From assembly GCF_029227915.1 (NCBI RefSeq), contig NC_079883.1, forward strand, positions 3,844,001 to 3,908,000: DNA of 64,000 nt, read 5' to 3'. Each line of letters begins with the position of its first letter. The first letter of the stretch is position 1. Below the pieces are notes generated by a model that saw only the letters and a list, made by a program, of their open reading frames with translations, was not told the DNA's origin and ran no database searches. Source of the stretch: Hydractinia symbiolongicarpus. Its lineage: Eukaryota > Cnidaria > Hydrozoa > Anthoathecata > Hydractiniidae. This document shows, in pieces, positions 1-9,864 of this stretch. Position numbers and translations under genes: made by a program.

Positions 1-1460
1 TTAAAAGCATTGGATATTACAGAAGGATCAGTCACATTAGCATTGTCAAGGTTTAAACAGTTAGGAAAGGATGGCTTGGATTATTTAGTAGATATAATAG
101 AACCTTATGAATATTTACAAGGTTATTGTTGAAATAGGAAGCATAAAACATTTTCTTACTCAGCCTACACAAGGACACGATTAAGTTATGATACTGCTTA
201 TATTGATCATTAAGAGCAGATTTAATCAAAGGATCTTTAGCCTTTATAAAGGATTTATAAAGGCGATCACGTTGCTGAATAGACTTAATGATACCTTTAG
301 TGATCCAAGGAATGGAATCACGCTTTTTTTGACGCCTTGTCAATAACCTTTCAATTTTTTTTCTCTGACCATGGCATTATTCTCAGGTGGGCAGATTACA
401 GCTTTCTTTTGGAAGATTAAAAACTGAGGCAAGTGGTCAGAGATTGCAGTACAAATATTACCAGACATGGTGTCAAAGTTAGATGTATTAGAGAATATGT
501 TATCTATAAGGGTGCTGGAGGAATTAGTTATTCTAGTAGGAAGAGTTATATGAGGAAGCAAGGAGAAAGAGGACGTTGTATCTAAGAAGTTTTCAACAGA
601 TTTCTCAAGGTTACAATTTAATAAGTTGATGTTAAAGTCCCCTAAAAGAATCAACATTTTCTTTTCTTTGGATACAGTTTCTAATAAAGGGGACAAATAT
701 AGTGTATTGAATTCATCCACTGACATGCTAGGATGTCTGTAGATGCACCCAACAACTACATTCCTCCCCTTGTTTTGAGATATCTCCACAAAAACAGATT
801 CAAGTTCTTTGCTTTTGAATGCAAGTTGATTTAGTTTGTTACGACAAGTATAATTAAGTGAGGATGAAATACACAAAAGTGCACCTCCTTTATCAGAATC
901 AGAAACAGTATGTTCAATGGAATAATCACATAAGGAGAGGTTTTCAGAGATATGATGACTGGATAATTTAGTCTCAGTAATACCAATGATACTGAAGTCA
1001 AACCAAAGTTGGTCGAGTAGGAGCTTTAGTTCATCAAAATGGAGAGAAAGGGATGCAATATTTAGGTGGAAAGCAGAAAAAGTTTTGTTACAAAAATTAT
1101 TAGAGGCAAATTCATCCCTATCATAATACTTACAGTTGACCTCCCCCTCAAAAGATTGATCCCAAATTTCAGTTTAAAGAGAATTTAACTGTGAAAAAAA
1201 GGTCTCAACAGATTGTTTGGAACAAGAGATGGGATACTTTTGTCAATATTAGAAGGGGCATCTTCACATAGTAAAGGAAAAATTTTTGGGCGACATTCGA
1301 TACAGTGCCAATCATCAGTGGAATTTTGTAGGGAGATATAATCACTATTAGCAAGGCCATTACAACGAATATGGATCCATTTGTTACAATAATCACATTG
1401 TACAGCTTTGTGATTAGAACTTACAGAATTGCCACAAATACCACAAGGGTACTGTGGCAT
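1..1460 (-). mobile_element. CR1-like non-LTR retrotransposon (LINE) relic: PHD finger, endonuclease, start of RT region
   Basis: Read on the minus strand from 1460 leftwards. The first ORF (1460-1185) starts with a PHD-type zinc finger: Cys pairs CGIC and CDYC, then WIH, HIRC and WHCIEC. A +/-1 shift in a T-run near 1195 and an in-frame TAA near 1175 separate it from an apurinic-type endonuclease domain (about 1170-340). That domain shows GITETKLSS, GCIYRHPSM, LGDFNINLL, LIDNIFSN and SDHLP in the usual order. Another shift near 345 leads into the linker before the reverse transcriptase (PWITKGIIKSIQQRD, then YKQYHN), and similarity to LINE linkers continues in a shifted frame to position 1, where the window cuts the element. 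A PHD finger fused ahead of the endonuclease is common in CR1/L2-type LINEs of cnidarians. The breaks show this copy is dead. Clade assignment beyond Jockey/CR1-like is not possible without the RT. Confidence 0.9.
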
Positions 1461-2024
1461 TTATAGGTTATAGGAGCTTACAATATAAAATAATAATATA
1501 AAAATTAGGACAAAACTAAAAAAACTAAAAACAGCAAAACAACAAAACAAAACAAATGAGCAGAGTAATAACACAAACAATCTATCTAGAAATTTAACAC
1601 TAGTGTCTTTTAGTTAGGTTAAGAGACACAGACTAAATTTCTAGAAAGTTGTAAACACAAAGTGGTATAGCTAGCTAAACCACATAATTATACACTTGGG
1701 ATAGATCATAATGTACAATAATAGAAAAACTAAAATGAACTATCAAAGGAACTGACAAAAGAAAAAAGAGTAAGATCAGAGGAGCTTTGGATGTGATTAA
1801 GAAAACTAGTTAAAGACGGAGAACCCTACTAGGAGAAGAGCTCTGGGTGTAGTGGAGAAGAGTAATTTTATTGGGAGCATGCACATAAGTTTAAGACAGT
1901 ATTTTCTACCCAGCCTAGCATTTCCACCCAATTCCACCAAATTATCCTCAGTTTATTCTTTATGAAAATCGAGATAAATTTTCTACTCTAAGTTTATGTT
2001 TTTATTGGGAACGAAAGCAATACA
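1461..2024. other. Gene-free stretch upstream of the LINE
   Basis: No ORF with a recognisable motif on either strand. The first 50-150 bases may be the 5' untranslated part of the minus-strand LINE, but no boundary is visible. The rest is A-rich and unassigned. Confidence 0.4.
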
Positions 2025-2382
2025 CCTTTACGATAATTTAATTGTACATGCATTCCTACGGCTCTCCATCGTTTTACAATATTGGCAAAAAAGGAGGTAA
2101 AAATCGTTTTTTTATGAGAGTTTGTTAGAGACGAAAGCGTGTTTTCTCCAGTTTTTTAACTTCCGTCGTATCAATTTCTTTCAAATTTTCAGAAAACTTT
2201 AATAATAATAAGATACAACTTATGTGTACTTTTCATTAAAAACAAAACGCGGCAAGAAAAGTTATCACGAAAAAACGTGTTTTCTTCTTAATAGGCTCTT
2301 ATAAAAGTGTGATGTTTACCTCCTCTGATCGTAAAATAAGCTGCGATGATGAGGTGTTAGTTTTCCCGAATTATCGTAAAGG
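2025..2382. mobile_element. Foldback-type MITE candidate with ~75-bp imperfect inverted ends
   Basis: The left end CCTTTACGATAATT (2025-2038) is the exact reverse complement of the right end AATTATCGTAAAGG (2369-2382). Further in, AGGAGGTAAAAATC (about 2091-2104) pairs with GATGTTTACCTCCT near 2309-2322 with one mismatch. The two halves therefore fold back over roughly 75 bp, the shape of a small non-autonomous foldback or MITE element. No coding capacity is seen. True outer boundaries and the target-site duplication were not established. Confidence 0.6.
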
Positions 2383-3086
2383 TTTATTAAACCACAAACT
2401 ACTAGACACATAGCTAGTGTAGTGCGCGTTGCTACGTACAACACAACTGAACTTGCAAGTAGTAGATATCCCTAAACCCTAAAAGAAAGTGATTAACCAG
2501 AACAGAGTTGAGGTAAATGTGATAGACGTTTTGCACTACGACTATTACTGACAAAAATAAAAAAATGACTGCTCTCGCTTTCAATTTCTACGCAAACACC
2601 CTTCTCCTCATTCGAGAAATTGCTCCAGCCCGTTGTGACATCCCAGACTCTCCGGATTCTCCGCGGAGAAGTTCAGCCACAGCCATAGGCTACGACACAC
2701 TGGTCTCTTTCATTCATCTCGAAAATGGTGAAAGGTAAACCAATTTGTACGAAAAATCAAGTCAAGAAAGGCAAAATCAAGTCAAGAAGAAAAAGTTTTA
2801 TTAAAAGGAAGAAAAAGTTTTTAAAACATGCATGTAATGTCTGTTGCAACTATGTTCTTGCGCCTGTAACTTTTGATTTTTCCGTTGCTTACATGGCTGC
2901 TATATTTAGCTAGCTAGATATGGTTTATTTTTGTTGTATAGTAAGTATGTGATATTTAAACAGTCAGAAGGCAAGAGGCCAGGCAGGGTCTTGGAAAAAT
3001 CTTCTGTAGCTATAGCTAGCATTAGCTGGTGTTAGTCTTTTTCTGACAGAATAAGTTTCCCTGGGGTTCTAAGCATAGTGTTTTGA
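2383..3086. other. Gene-free stretch
   Basis: Contains one 62-codon lysine-rich open frame (2725-2913) without motifs or splice context, judged a chance frame. Nothing else recognised. Confidence 0.4.
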
Positions 3087-3340
3087 ACGGCGCCGTAGAT
3101 TAGTGGTTATAACTCTCGTACTCTGTGCGGGAGACCGGGTTTCATCTTGACTGCGATTCAACATGGGCGAGAATGTTACCATAGCCCCTGGTTAACCCAA
3201 GCCATGTGAGGGAAATTGGGGAAATGGCTCCATGTGTGGGCCGTTGGATGTTGCTGAGAGTTGTCTAGCAGAGCGTGGGCCCTAATTGGGTCTGTGTAGC
3301 TCAAAACGAGCATTAAATACTCTAGGACTCTCCATCTAAC
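3087..3340 (+). mobile_element. tRNA-derived SINE, longer copy
   Basis: The head GGCGCCGTAGATTAGTGG resembles a tRNA 5' end with an RNA polymerase III A box (TAGATTAGTGG), followed by a GGGAGACCGGG segment where a B box is expected, though the B box is poor. The 3' half, from ATGGCTCCATG through TGTCTAGC to TACTCTAGGACTCTCCATC, recurs at 17005-17110 on the same strand. Two copies sharing a 3' end plus a tRNA-like head indicate a SINE family. It has no protein product. A functional tRNA gene is unlikely because the acceptor stem and B box do not close. Confidence 0.7.
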
Positions 3341-3758
3341 TTTGAAGAAAAACATAATGGCATATTACTGTGGTGATATCACAAGCAAACTTTGTTGTGA
3401 AAGTTTGTTGACATAGAGTTTTGAAAAAGACTTTATGTGTTATAATTTGATCAATAAATATTAGTAATAAAGTCACACAATTCTGTTATTCCTTCAAGGT
3501 TGCCTTTTTGTGACAAAGTCAAAGAAAAGTGTTGTTTTGCATTTCAAGAATAAGCCAGGTGAGTTTGGGAATAGAGAGCTTACGCAAAAGACAACACAGT
3601 TGTTCATGACGCAGAAATCTTTAAGTTTTATACCGTGAGGCGGCGTATTACATTTAACAATGAACTTACACGCTAAAAACTTCAGTACGCGCCTAAATGT
3701 TTTAAAACAGACGGAAAAAAATTAAACATTTCAAAACAACTTGGCTAAACTTGGCAGC
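3341..3758. other. Gene-free stretch before the Harbinger relic
   Basis: AT-rich with no ORF motifs. It probably contains the left end of the Harbinger element, but I could not identify its terminal repeat. Confidence 0.35.
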
Positions 3759-4861
3759 ATGCCAAAATTTAGAGAAGCCAGAGAGCAACTCTTAATAGCA
3801 TAAGATGATAACCTGATATCAGATGAAGAATTCTTATTATTATATATATGAAATCAATTCGTCAAAAACCCAGATTTTAATTATTGGAATTATCCTGAAT
3901 TTGATGTGGACATAATTCCTGAAGAAGAGTGCCAAGCAGAATGTCAATTTTTGAAAAATGATATTCCTAGATTACGAGAAGTTTTGCAAATACCTGAGGA
4001 GATCGTCTGTTTTGAACACAATGATTTGATAGCTGTTGGGACGGAAGCTCTTTGTATTATCTTAAACAGACTGGCATACCCATGTCGATACTCTGACATG
4101 ATCCAACAATTTGGAAGACCTGTGCCTCAACTGTCCAATATATTTAATAAGACAATAGATATAATTCATTCAGAATGGGGAAGATTGTTAGACGCTATGA
4201 ATCAACCATGGTTGCAACCTCCACACTTAACTAATTTTGCAAGGTGGATTCACCAAAAAGGAGCCCCACTGGACAATGTGTGGGATTTATAGATGGTACA
4301 GTTAAGGCATATTGCAAACCAGGTCAGTATCAGAGAGAAGTATATAATGGACACAAGAGAATACATTCACTTAAGTATCAGTCTGTCACAACACCATCTG
4401 GGATGATAGCAAATTTATTTGGTCCAATTGCAGGAAGAAGGCACAACAGTGCTCTTTTAGCTTTGTCTGGCCTTTTGCAACAATTACAACAGTTCTCAGT
4501 CAATCTGCAAGGAGGAATTTTATGCTTATATGGAGATCCTGCTTATCCACTAAGACAGAATTTACAAGCACCTTTTCATGAAGCAAATTTTACAATACAG
4601 GAGCAAGCCTTTCACAGAGCCATGAGTGAGGTACGAGTCAGCATAGAATGGATATTTATTTTAAATTACTTTAAATTTAATGACTTCAAGAAAAGCCTTA
4701 AAATTGACCTGAGTCCGATTAGAAGAATATACAGAGTCAGTGCAATTTTATCAAATGCTCATGCTTGCTTCTACAAAAACAACACATCTAATTTCTTTGA
4801 CAGTTACAGTAACCTCAAGATAAAAGTTTTATATTTTTTCTGCAAGTTTAGCCATAAGTAA
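3759..4861 (+). pseudogene. Harbinger/PIF (HARBI1-like) DDE transposase, disabled
   Basis: An open frame from ATG 3759 is broken by in-frame TAA (3801) and TGA (3849), then runs KNPDFNYWNYPEF, IPRLREVLQIPEE and FARWIHQKGAPL. Near 4280-4290 one base is missing, so WGFIDGT is read across two frames. The second frame (from about 4244) continues with YNGHKRIHSLKYQS, ANLFGPIAGRRHNS, LYGDPAYPLRQ and VRVSIEW. The three acidic residues of the DDE triad are therefore still visible: D of FIDGT, D of YGDPAY and E of SIEW. Order and spacing match HARBI1-type transposases, which cut and paste PIF/Harbinger elements together with a Myb-like partner; a remnant of such a partner lies immediately downstream, convergent. 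Two stops and a frameshift mean it cannot make active protein. Confidence 0.92.
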
Positions 4862-4876
4862 AAGTAAAGCTTCAGT

Positions 4877-5090
4877 CTATCTTTGATTCTGTTGCATCAT
4901 CTGTTCACAACGGTCATTTGATTTTTGGTCTCGCTGAATTTGAAAGGCCAATTCTTCCTTTTTGAGTGCAAGTTCCTTTTTTCTTATTTCCATTTTGGTA
5001 CTAGATTTTTCTCAAAGATAATTATAACTGTATCAGAGCCATTGTGTTTTCTTTTTTGGGGGTAACTGCATCCTACAAATCACCTCACAA
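4877..5090 (-). pseudogene. Remnant of the Harbinger Myb/SANT-like accessory ORF (C-terminal coil)
   Basis: On the minus strand, ending with TAG at 4877-4879, a frame reads MEIRKKELALKKEEL then QIQRDQ and CEQMMQQNQR. This is the charged coil and glutamine-rich tail typical of the second protein of PIF/Harbinger elements, which binds DNA and imports the transposase. Just upstream SDTV and NYL are read in two frames, with an in-frame TGA in NYL*EKSS, so this ORF is also broken. It lies tail to tail with the transposase (stop at 4861), the usual convergent arrangement. A possible intron acceptor (GTGATTTGTAG) precedes GATGCAG near 5080. The Myb domain itself was not found. Confidence 0.65.
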
Positions 5091-5389
5091 CTCACTTTTA
5101 TATATACCTGGTTATGAAACTTTTAAAAAAATTATTAAAATATATAAATGACCTATAAAAACATAGACAGCATTGTTTTGTTTTTCCAGGTTGATTTTGT
5201 CTTTTGGTTTAGACAAAGTGCTTCATAGTGTATCTTTGAAGCCAAAATATTTTTGATCTTGTGCTGGTACCTGATACAAAGGGTGGAAATGCTGATGCGA
5301 TGTTTTACTGTTGTTCTGGTTGGATCTTCTACTTAAATTACTTTTTACACTGTATCCATTTGCAATTAATGCATTCTTCACATGTCTAA

Positions 5390-6080
5390 CCTCTTGTTTT
5401 GTCTCCTCTTCATCACTGACAACGCTGTTGGCGCGATTCCCTTTGATTTGTCAGTGGAGGCCGTTGATATGTTCATAAAACTCTCCTAGATGGGGTCTTT
5501 TGATTAAGTCGAAAGTCGAAACCTTTAGACGACTGTATGTTGTTTATGTGCTTGCATGTATATTTCGGCAACTATCAGCGATGCAGGAGCACCTGTGGCA
5601 ACTCCGTCTTTTTGATTCGAAAAATTGTTATTAAACAGATATATACCATGTTTTGGTCAATACAAGTTCAACCAAACACAGAAAATCTGGTATATACTTA
5701 AATCTTTGTTGTTTCACCAAATGCGACATTCTTTTCAGTGAGGTCTTTAATGATGTTCGAGGTGTTTTTTTTAGAAACATTTGTGTAGGGTGATGTAACA
5801 TCAAATTATACCATGCATTTGTTGTACTCTACTATGTCCTCTATGTTTATTTCTCTGAATTCATTTAAGTTCAAGCTATAAATTTTCTGAGAATAGAAGC
5901 AACAGATTTTGATACGTTGTATAACAAAGTAAAGACTGACAGGTCTGGAAAAGGTTAATTATCAAAATTAACTGTGTTTAACAGCTTCTTCCTGCTGGGT
6001 TAATTCTTATATGAATTTCAATCCTCTGCAATTATCTAAATAGATGCACAATATCGTTTTACTTTCTTGATGATGGGAGC
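5390..6080 (-). mobile_element. Penelope-like retroelement reverse transcriptase relic
   Basis: Minus-strand translation across shifting frames gives NVSKSVASILRKFIA (about 5920), LNLNEFREINIEDIVEYN (about 5860), DVTSPYTNVSKKN (about 5800), NNNFSNQKDGVATGAPASL then IVAEIYMQAH (about 5640-5550), and EFYEHINGLH (about 5480). The order DVTSLYTN-like, NNNF, then a GxPxSxxxAxIYM-like segment followed by EHINxLHP is characteristic of Penelope-like element RTs. In this family that last region corresponds to the catalytic core and thumb. Multiple stops and frameshifts show an old inactive copy. No GIY-YIG endonuclease was recognised. Boundaries are approximate. Confidence 0.72.
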
Positions 6081-6570
6081 AGAGGGATCTCCTGAAAAGT
6101 GGCCTACTAAACTATCATGTTCAAAAAAATAATAAACTTTCAACAATAAGTTGTTTTATTTTTGGCGATCAAATTTTTTTAAAATAAACTTAAATTTGGT
6201 TTTCAAAAAACGAAAAAAAAGCAGCCTTAACAAAAAAATTTGTAACCTCAACGTCTTCTTTTAAGCTTCCGTTGAAAGAAATTGCATTAAACAAATGTTG
6301 CAGGATATAAAAAAAGAGTCAAGAAGAAAAAGAATTGCATTATCTTTCTCAAATAAGTTTTTGATTTTAGATGGTTTGTGGTTTAAGTAGTTCTGGTTAT
6401 TTAATGTTTTTATCTAATGACATTTAGGTCATTTAGGTCTTCTAGCTATTGCTTTGATTATGTTATATTGACGACCATGAAACAAACACATTAACTACTG
6501 TTTTTTTAAAGATAATAACTTTAACAAGATGATTTTCTTCTAATTTTTAAAAAATTCAGACGAGAAAACT
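6081..6570. other. Gene-free AT-rich stretch
   Basis: No recognisable coding sequence; possible continuation of transposon debris. It precedes the short repeat and promoter region of HSPA13. Confidence 0.35.
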
Positions 6571-6709
6571 GTGTAATTTCTGAGCAAATGATGGCCCAAA
6601 ACGCAGATTTGATTGGTCAGTGTGTAATTTCTGAGTAAATAGTGGCCCAGAACGCTAATTTGATTGGTCAGTGTGTATTTCTGGGTAAATGGTGACCCAA
6701 AGTGTTTGT
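6571..6709. repeat. 51-bp tandem repeat (about 2.6 copies) upstream of HSPA13
   Basis: The motif GTGTAATTTCTGAG starts at 6571 and 6622, and again in diverged form near 6673. Each unit runs through a TGGCCCA core; the first two units end in TTTGATTGGTCA. ATTGG is an inverted CCAAT box, so two CCAAT boxes 51 bp apart lie about 220-270 bp before the HSPA13 ATG. A regulatory role is inference. Confidence 0.75.
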
Positions 6710-6881
6710 TGTTCTGTTCTGTTTTAAAGAAATCGAACTTGTATTGGAACAACCATGTAATTTCATTGACTTCGCATTATAATCGTATCATGTGGTTTTT
6801 CTCTTTTAGATATTGCATACCTGATAAAAATATACAGAAAACTAATTAAAAGAACTTCTCTGTGATATATAAGCAGCCACC

Positions 6882-8216
6882 ATGAATGCTGCTTTAGGCC
6901 CTGTGGCCATGCTTTTGTTTGCCTTGGTCGTCACAGGATATCTCATTCAAAAGCGCTTGCCACCACCTAAACCCAAAATAGTTGGTATTGATTTAGGTAC
7001 CACATTTTCATGCATCAGTACGTACGAATTTTCTTCTGGCAATGTGACAGTGTATAAAGACAGTAACGGTAAAAAAATTATTCCAAGTGTTGTAGCCGTC
7101 TTGGATGGTGAAGTTTTGGTTGGTTATAAAGCTGTCGAACAGATTGAAATTAACAGCAAAAATACAATATTCGACGCTAAACGATTTATTGGGAAAAAAT
7201 TCGCGAAAGAAGACTTAGCTAAGATGACTAAAAACTATGCGTTTAGTATGAACCTCTCCCCGGATAACGATCCAATATTTAGCGTAAAACTAAAAAACGG
7301 CACTAGAACATTCTCTCCGGAAGATATTGGCGCAATTATATTAAGAAAGTTGAAAAAGATGGTAGAATCTGAGATCAACCGAGATGTACATCTAGCCGTG
7401 ATTAGCGTACCTGCAGACTTTGACGAAGCGCAAAGAAATGCGACTATTGAAGCTGGCAGGCGAGCAGGTTTAAAAGTCTTGCGGGTGATTAATGAACCCA
7501 CTGCTGCTGCCTTAGCGTATGGTTTGCACAAAAAAGCAGGTACCAACGTCGTGATCGTTGTTGATTTTGGTGGTGGCACGCTGGACGTGTCTTTGTTATA
7601 TGTTCAAGGTGGCATGTTTGTCACCATGGCAATGGCTGGCAACAATCGCTTAGGAGGGCAAGACGTTAATAATAATCTCATAAACTTCTTCAGGAAGAAG
7701 ATTGCCGACAAGTTTGGCGTCGTCGAAATTCATTCGAACGATTTGCAGATCATTCGAGATGAAGTTGAAATTGTAAAAGTCAATTTAACATTTAGCGAGA
7801 AAGTCATGTTCAAAGTCCATCTAAATACAACGTCTTCACTAACGGGAAAACAAATAGATTTTCTATACCCTTTGTCACGCGTGGAATTCAATAATATCAA
7901 CGATAAACTTTTCAAAAGGGTTTTACGGCCAATTGAACACGTTTTAACGGATGCCGAAACGGCGATTGACTCCGTAGACGAGATTGTACTGGTAGGCGGC
8001 TCAACGCGTATCCCACGTGTAAGAGAACTTATTACTGAATATTTTAATAAAGTACCTAACACTGCAATCGACCCAGACATCGCTGTTGGTATCGGTGTCG
8101 CAGCTCAGGCTGGCATTATGGGAAATGGATGGCCATTGAAAGTTGCTGCGGTTGAAATACAAAATAAAATTCGTAAAATACATGTTCATGAAGAAGAAAT
8201 TCAAGAAGATTTGTAA
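6882..8216 (+). CDS. HSPA13: HSPA13 / Stch, microsome-associated Hsp70-like ATPase
   Basis: A 444-residue single-exon protein. Residues 1-24 form an N-terminal hydrophobic signal-anchor segment followed by QKRLPPPKPK. The Hsp70 nucleotide-binding domain then fills the rest: phosphate 1 VGIDLGTTFSC (34-44), NTIFDAKRFIG (94-104), VISVPADFDEAQRNAT (173-188), VINEPTAAALAYGL (202-215), phosphate 2 VVDFGGGTLDVSLL (226-239) and adenosine motif VLVGGSTRIPRVR (369-381). There is no substrate-binding domain, which is the hallmark of HSPA13 (human protein 471 aa); GNGWPLKVAAVEIQNK at the C-terminus also fits the family. Family knowledge: it is an ER/microsome-associated ATPase core linked to proteostasis. 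The ATG has a strong context (CCACCATG). Vertebrate HSPA13 has introns; this copy has none, yet is fully open. No neighbour is functionally related. Confidence 0.97.
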   Translation: MNAALGPVAMLLFALVVTGYLIQKRLPPPKPKIVGIDLGTTFSCISTYEFSSGNVTVYKDSNGKKIIPSVVAVLDGEVLVGYKAVEQIEINSKNTIFDAKRFIGKKFAKEDLAKMTKNYAFSMNLSPDNDPIFSVKLKNGTRTFSPEDIGAIILRKLKKMVESEINRDVHLAVISVPADFDEAQRNATIEAGRRAGLKVLRVINEPTAAALAYGLHKKAGTNVVIVVDFGGGTLDVSLLYVQGGMFVTMAMAGNNRLGGQDVNNNLINFFRKKIADKFGVVEIHSNDLQIIRDEVEIVKVNLTFSEKVMFKVHLNTTSSLTGKQIDFLYPLSRVEFNNINDKLFKRVLRPIEHVLTDAETAIDSVDEIVLVGGSTRIPRVRELITEYFNKVPNTAIDPDIAVGIGVAAQAGIMGNGWPLKVAAVEIQNKIRKIHVHEEEIQEDL

Positions 8217-8357
8217 TGTATTTATATATTTATTTATTATATAGTTAGTTTAGGGGTCTTATAAGAGTAAATACATATAAATCTAAAAACAGTGATGGCT
8301 GTTGATAAAAATAGACGGCGGCTTAGCCTTTTTTAATAAGCATTTTATTTATTCTAT

Positions 8358-8727
8358 CTTAATGGTACTAATTTTCGCAGGTTTGTTATTTTCGATTTCA
8401 GCTAAATTCGAAAGATTTTGTACCCGCGAAAAAGTTGAAGTGATGCGTGTAATTTGTGAAATTTTATGTCAGTATGCTAGCAGGATAGAAGAAAGCCCAA
8501 AGCTTACGCCAAAATTATAACAAAGAATCGTAAAAGTGTACTTTTGTGTGGATTTTTTATTTAGAAATGGTTTTTCTTGCGAAAATGTTTGGTAGCTAAC
8601 CTTTTTACTTTACTCGCAAGAGTTATTTCCTTTAAAACTTTATACAATCATCTGCGAAAATGAATTTCCGCGAAATGCGTTTTTAGATCCGCGAAAATAT
8701 GTACCTGGAAAAATTAGTACCATTAAG
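8358..8727. mobile_element. MITE with 25-bp terminal inverted repeats, 142 bp after HSPA13
   Basis: CTTAATGGTACTAATTTT at 8358-8375 continues to 8382 and is repeated inverted at 8703-8727, with 23 of 25 positions matching. The interior is rich in CGCGAA words and has no meaningful ORF; a 72-codon frame at 8302-8520 crosses the left end and is judged chance. It may carry or follow the HSPA13 polyadenylation region. The target-site duplication is not clear. Confidence 0.8.
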
Positions 8728-9399
8728 GTAGGTTTAGAACACAGCCAAAATCATTAGATGTAGCTTCGCGAAACTTCGGCTTGAAATTAAAACAATAATT
8801 AAGACTGAAGTCGTGGCTTCTATGTTTCTTATAAAAACTTAATTATTCCACGTGTTAATTAATTTGCGTCTTTTAATATTTTGAATTCGTTAAAACGATA
8901 TATTTTTATCCTTACTTATCCTTATTTTTAGTACCTTAATACTTGTTATATTTTTTTTATATTGAATCAACATACACCTGATGTGTAACTCAAATAAAAC
9001 TAACTACAACCTGGCGTGTGGATTTTACTCTTCCCCGTAGATCTTGAAACGCATTTAACTCGCAAAGTTCCCTTTCACCAGATAAAAATTGAGGTTTTGT
9101 CATCAAACCGTTAGCAGGATTTTTTTCTATATTTCCTAGCAACTTTCGCGAATGGAAAATCAATGAAATATGAGGATGTTACTATACCTAAAGTCACCAC
9201 CAACTGTAAATTTGTTGAAACGCAGTCGAAATAAATAGTTTCTACCCATCGACCTGTCTAACGCAGTTTTTTATCGTTTAAAAATATATAAATCATTTGT
9301 CTTTTAGCAATCAAAAACTGGCATCTCCTTGCTATATATCTAATAACCTGAACCTCACCATCATGCTTTGCATGCTGTAAACGATATTATACGCCCTTG
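8728..9399. other. Gene-free stretch
   Basis: AT-rich with scattered TTCGCGAA-like words. No ORF motif, RNA gene or clear repeat boundary seen. Confidence 0.35.
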
Positions 9400-9864
9400 C
9401 ATTCTCGTCCCCAGAGCTCTTTGAGGTGAACCTCGAGGTTTCTATCAAAGGGATTTGAGGACGAGAATAACAGCTTTGATGTTTAATAAAATTATTATCC
9501 CGCAAGGTTATTTTAAACAGTGTGTGTTTGCGGTTATTTTAAAGAATTCTTAAAATTAAAATGGACAAATAAATGCAGAACACTACTTCCTAACAGATTA
9601 CGAAAGAAAAGAAATAAAGTTTTTATTTCCGAAGTTGTCTGGGTATTCGCAAACCTAAATTCAGCGCTTTTTAGGCAAGGATCTCAGGCAATAGCAAAAC
9701 ATTTGGAGTTCCGTTCACATTCGCAATATTTTACATTGAATTACATTTTGCGCAACCTCCTTTTCAGGGGCTTTTGCTTTTTTGACAACGAAGGTGGCCA
9801 TGTTTAGCCCCCAAGTAAGCGCTAGTGGCTTTGACATAGGAAACAAACCCTGGGGACGAGGATG
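9400..9864. mobile_element. MITE with GTCCCCAG-type inverted ends
   Basis: The left end CATTCTCGTCCCCAGAG (9400-9416) and right end CCCTGGGGACGAGGATG (9848-9864) are inverted copies with 15 of 17 positions matching. A third related word, GAGGACGAGAAT, lies near 9457, inverted relative to the left end. No transposase is present, so the element would be non-autonomous. Two short open frames across it look like chance. Confidence 0.7.

Noticed and set aside
2725-2913. 62-codon lysine-rich ORF
   Set aside because: Low-complexity A-rich sequence produces it, and there is no supporting context.
3087-3160. A genuine tRNA gene
   Set aside because: Only the A box fits. The B box and acceptor stem do not, and the downstream part is a dispersed SINE tail.
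6851-6862. Heat-shock element upstream of HSPA13
   Set aside because: The AGAACTTCTC word does not have the nGAAnnTTCn spacing.
6866-6873. TATATAAG as a TATA box for HSPA13
   Set aside because: It lies only 9 bases before the ATG, so a transcript starting downstream of it would not include this start codon.
8302-8520. 72-codon ORF after HSPA13
   Set aside because: It overlaps the left end of a MITE and has no similarity pattern.
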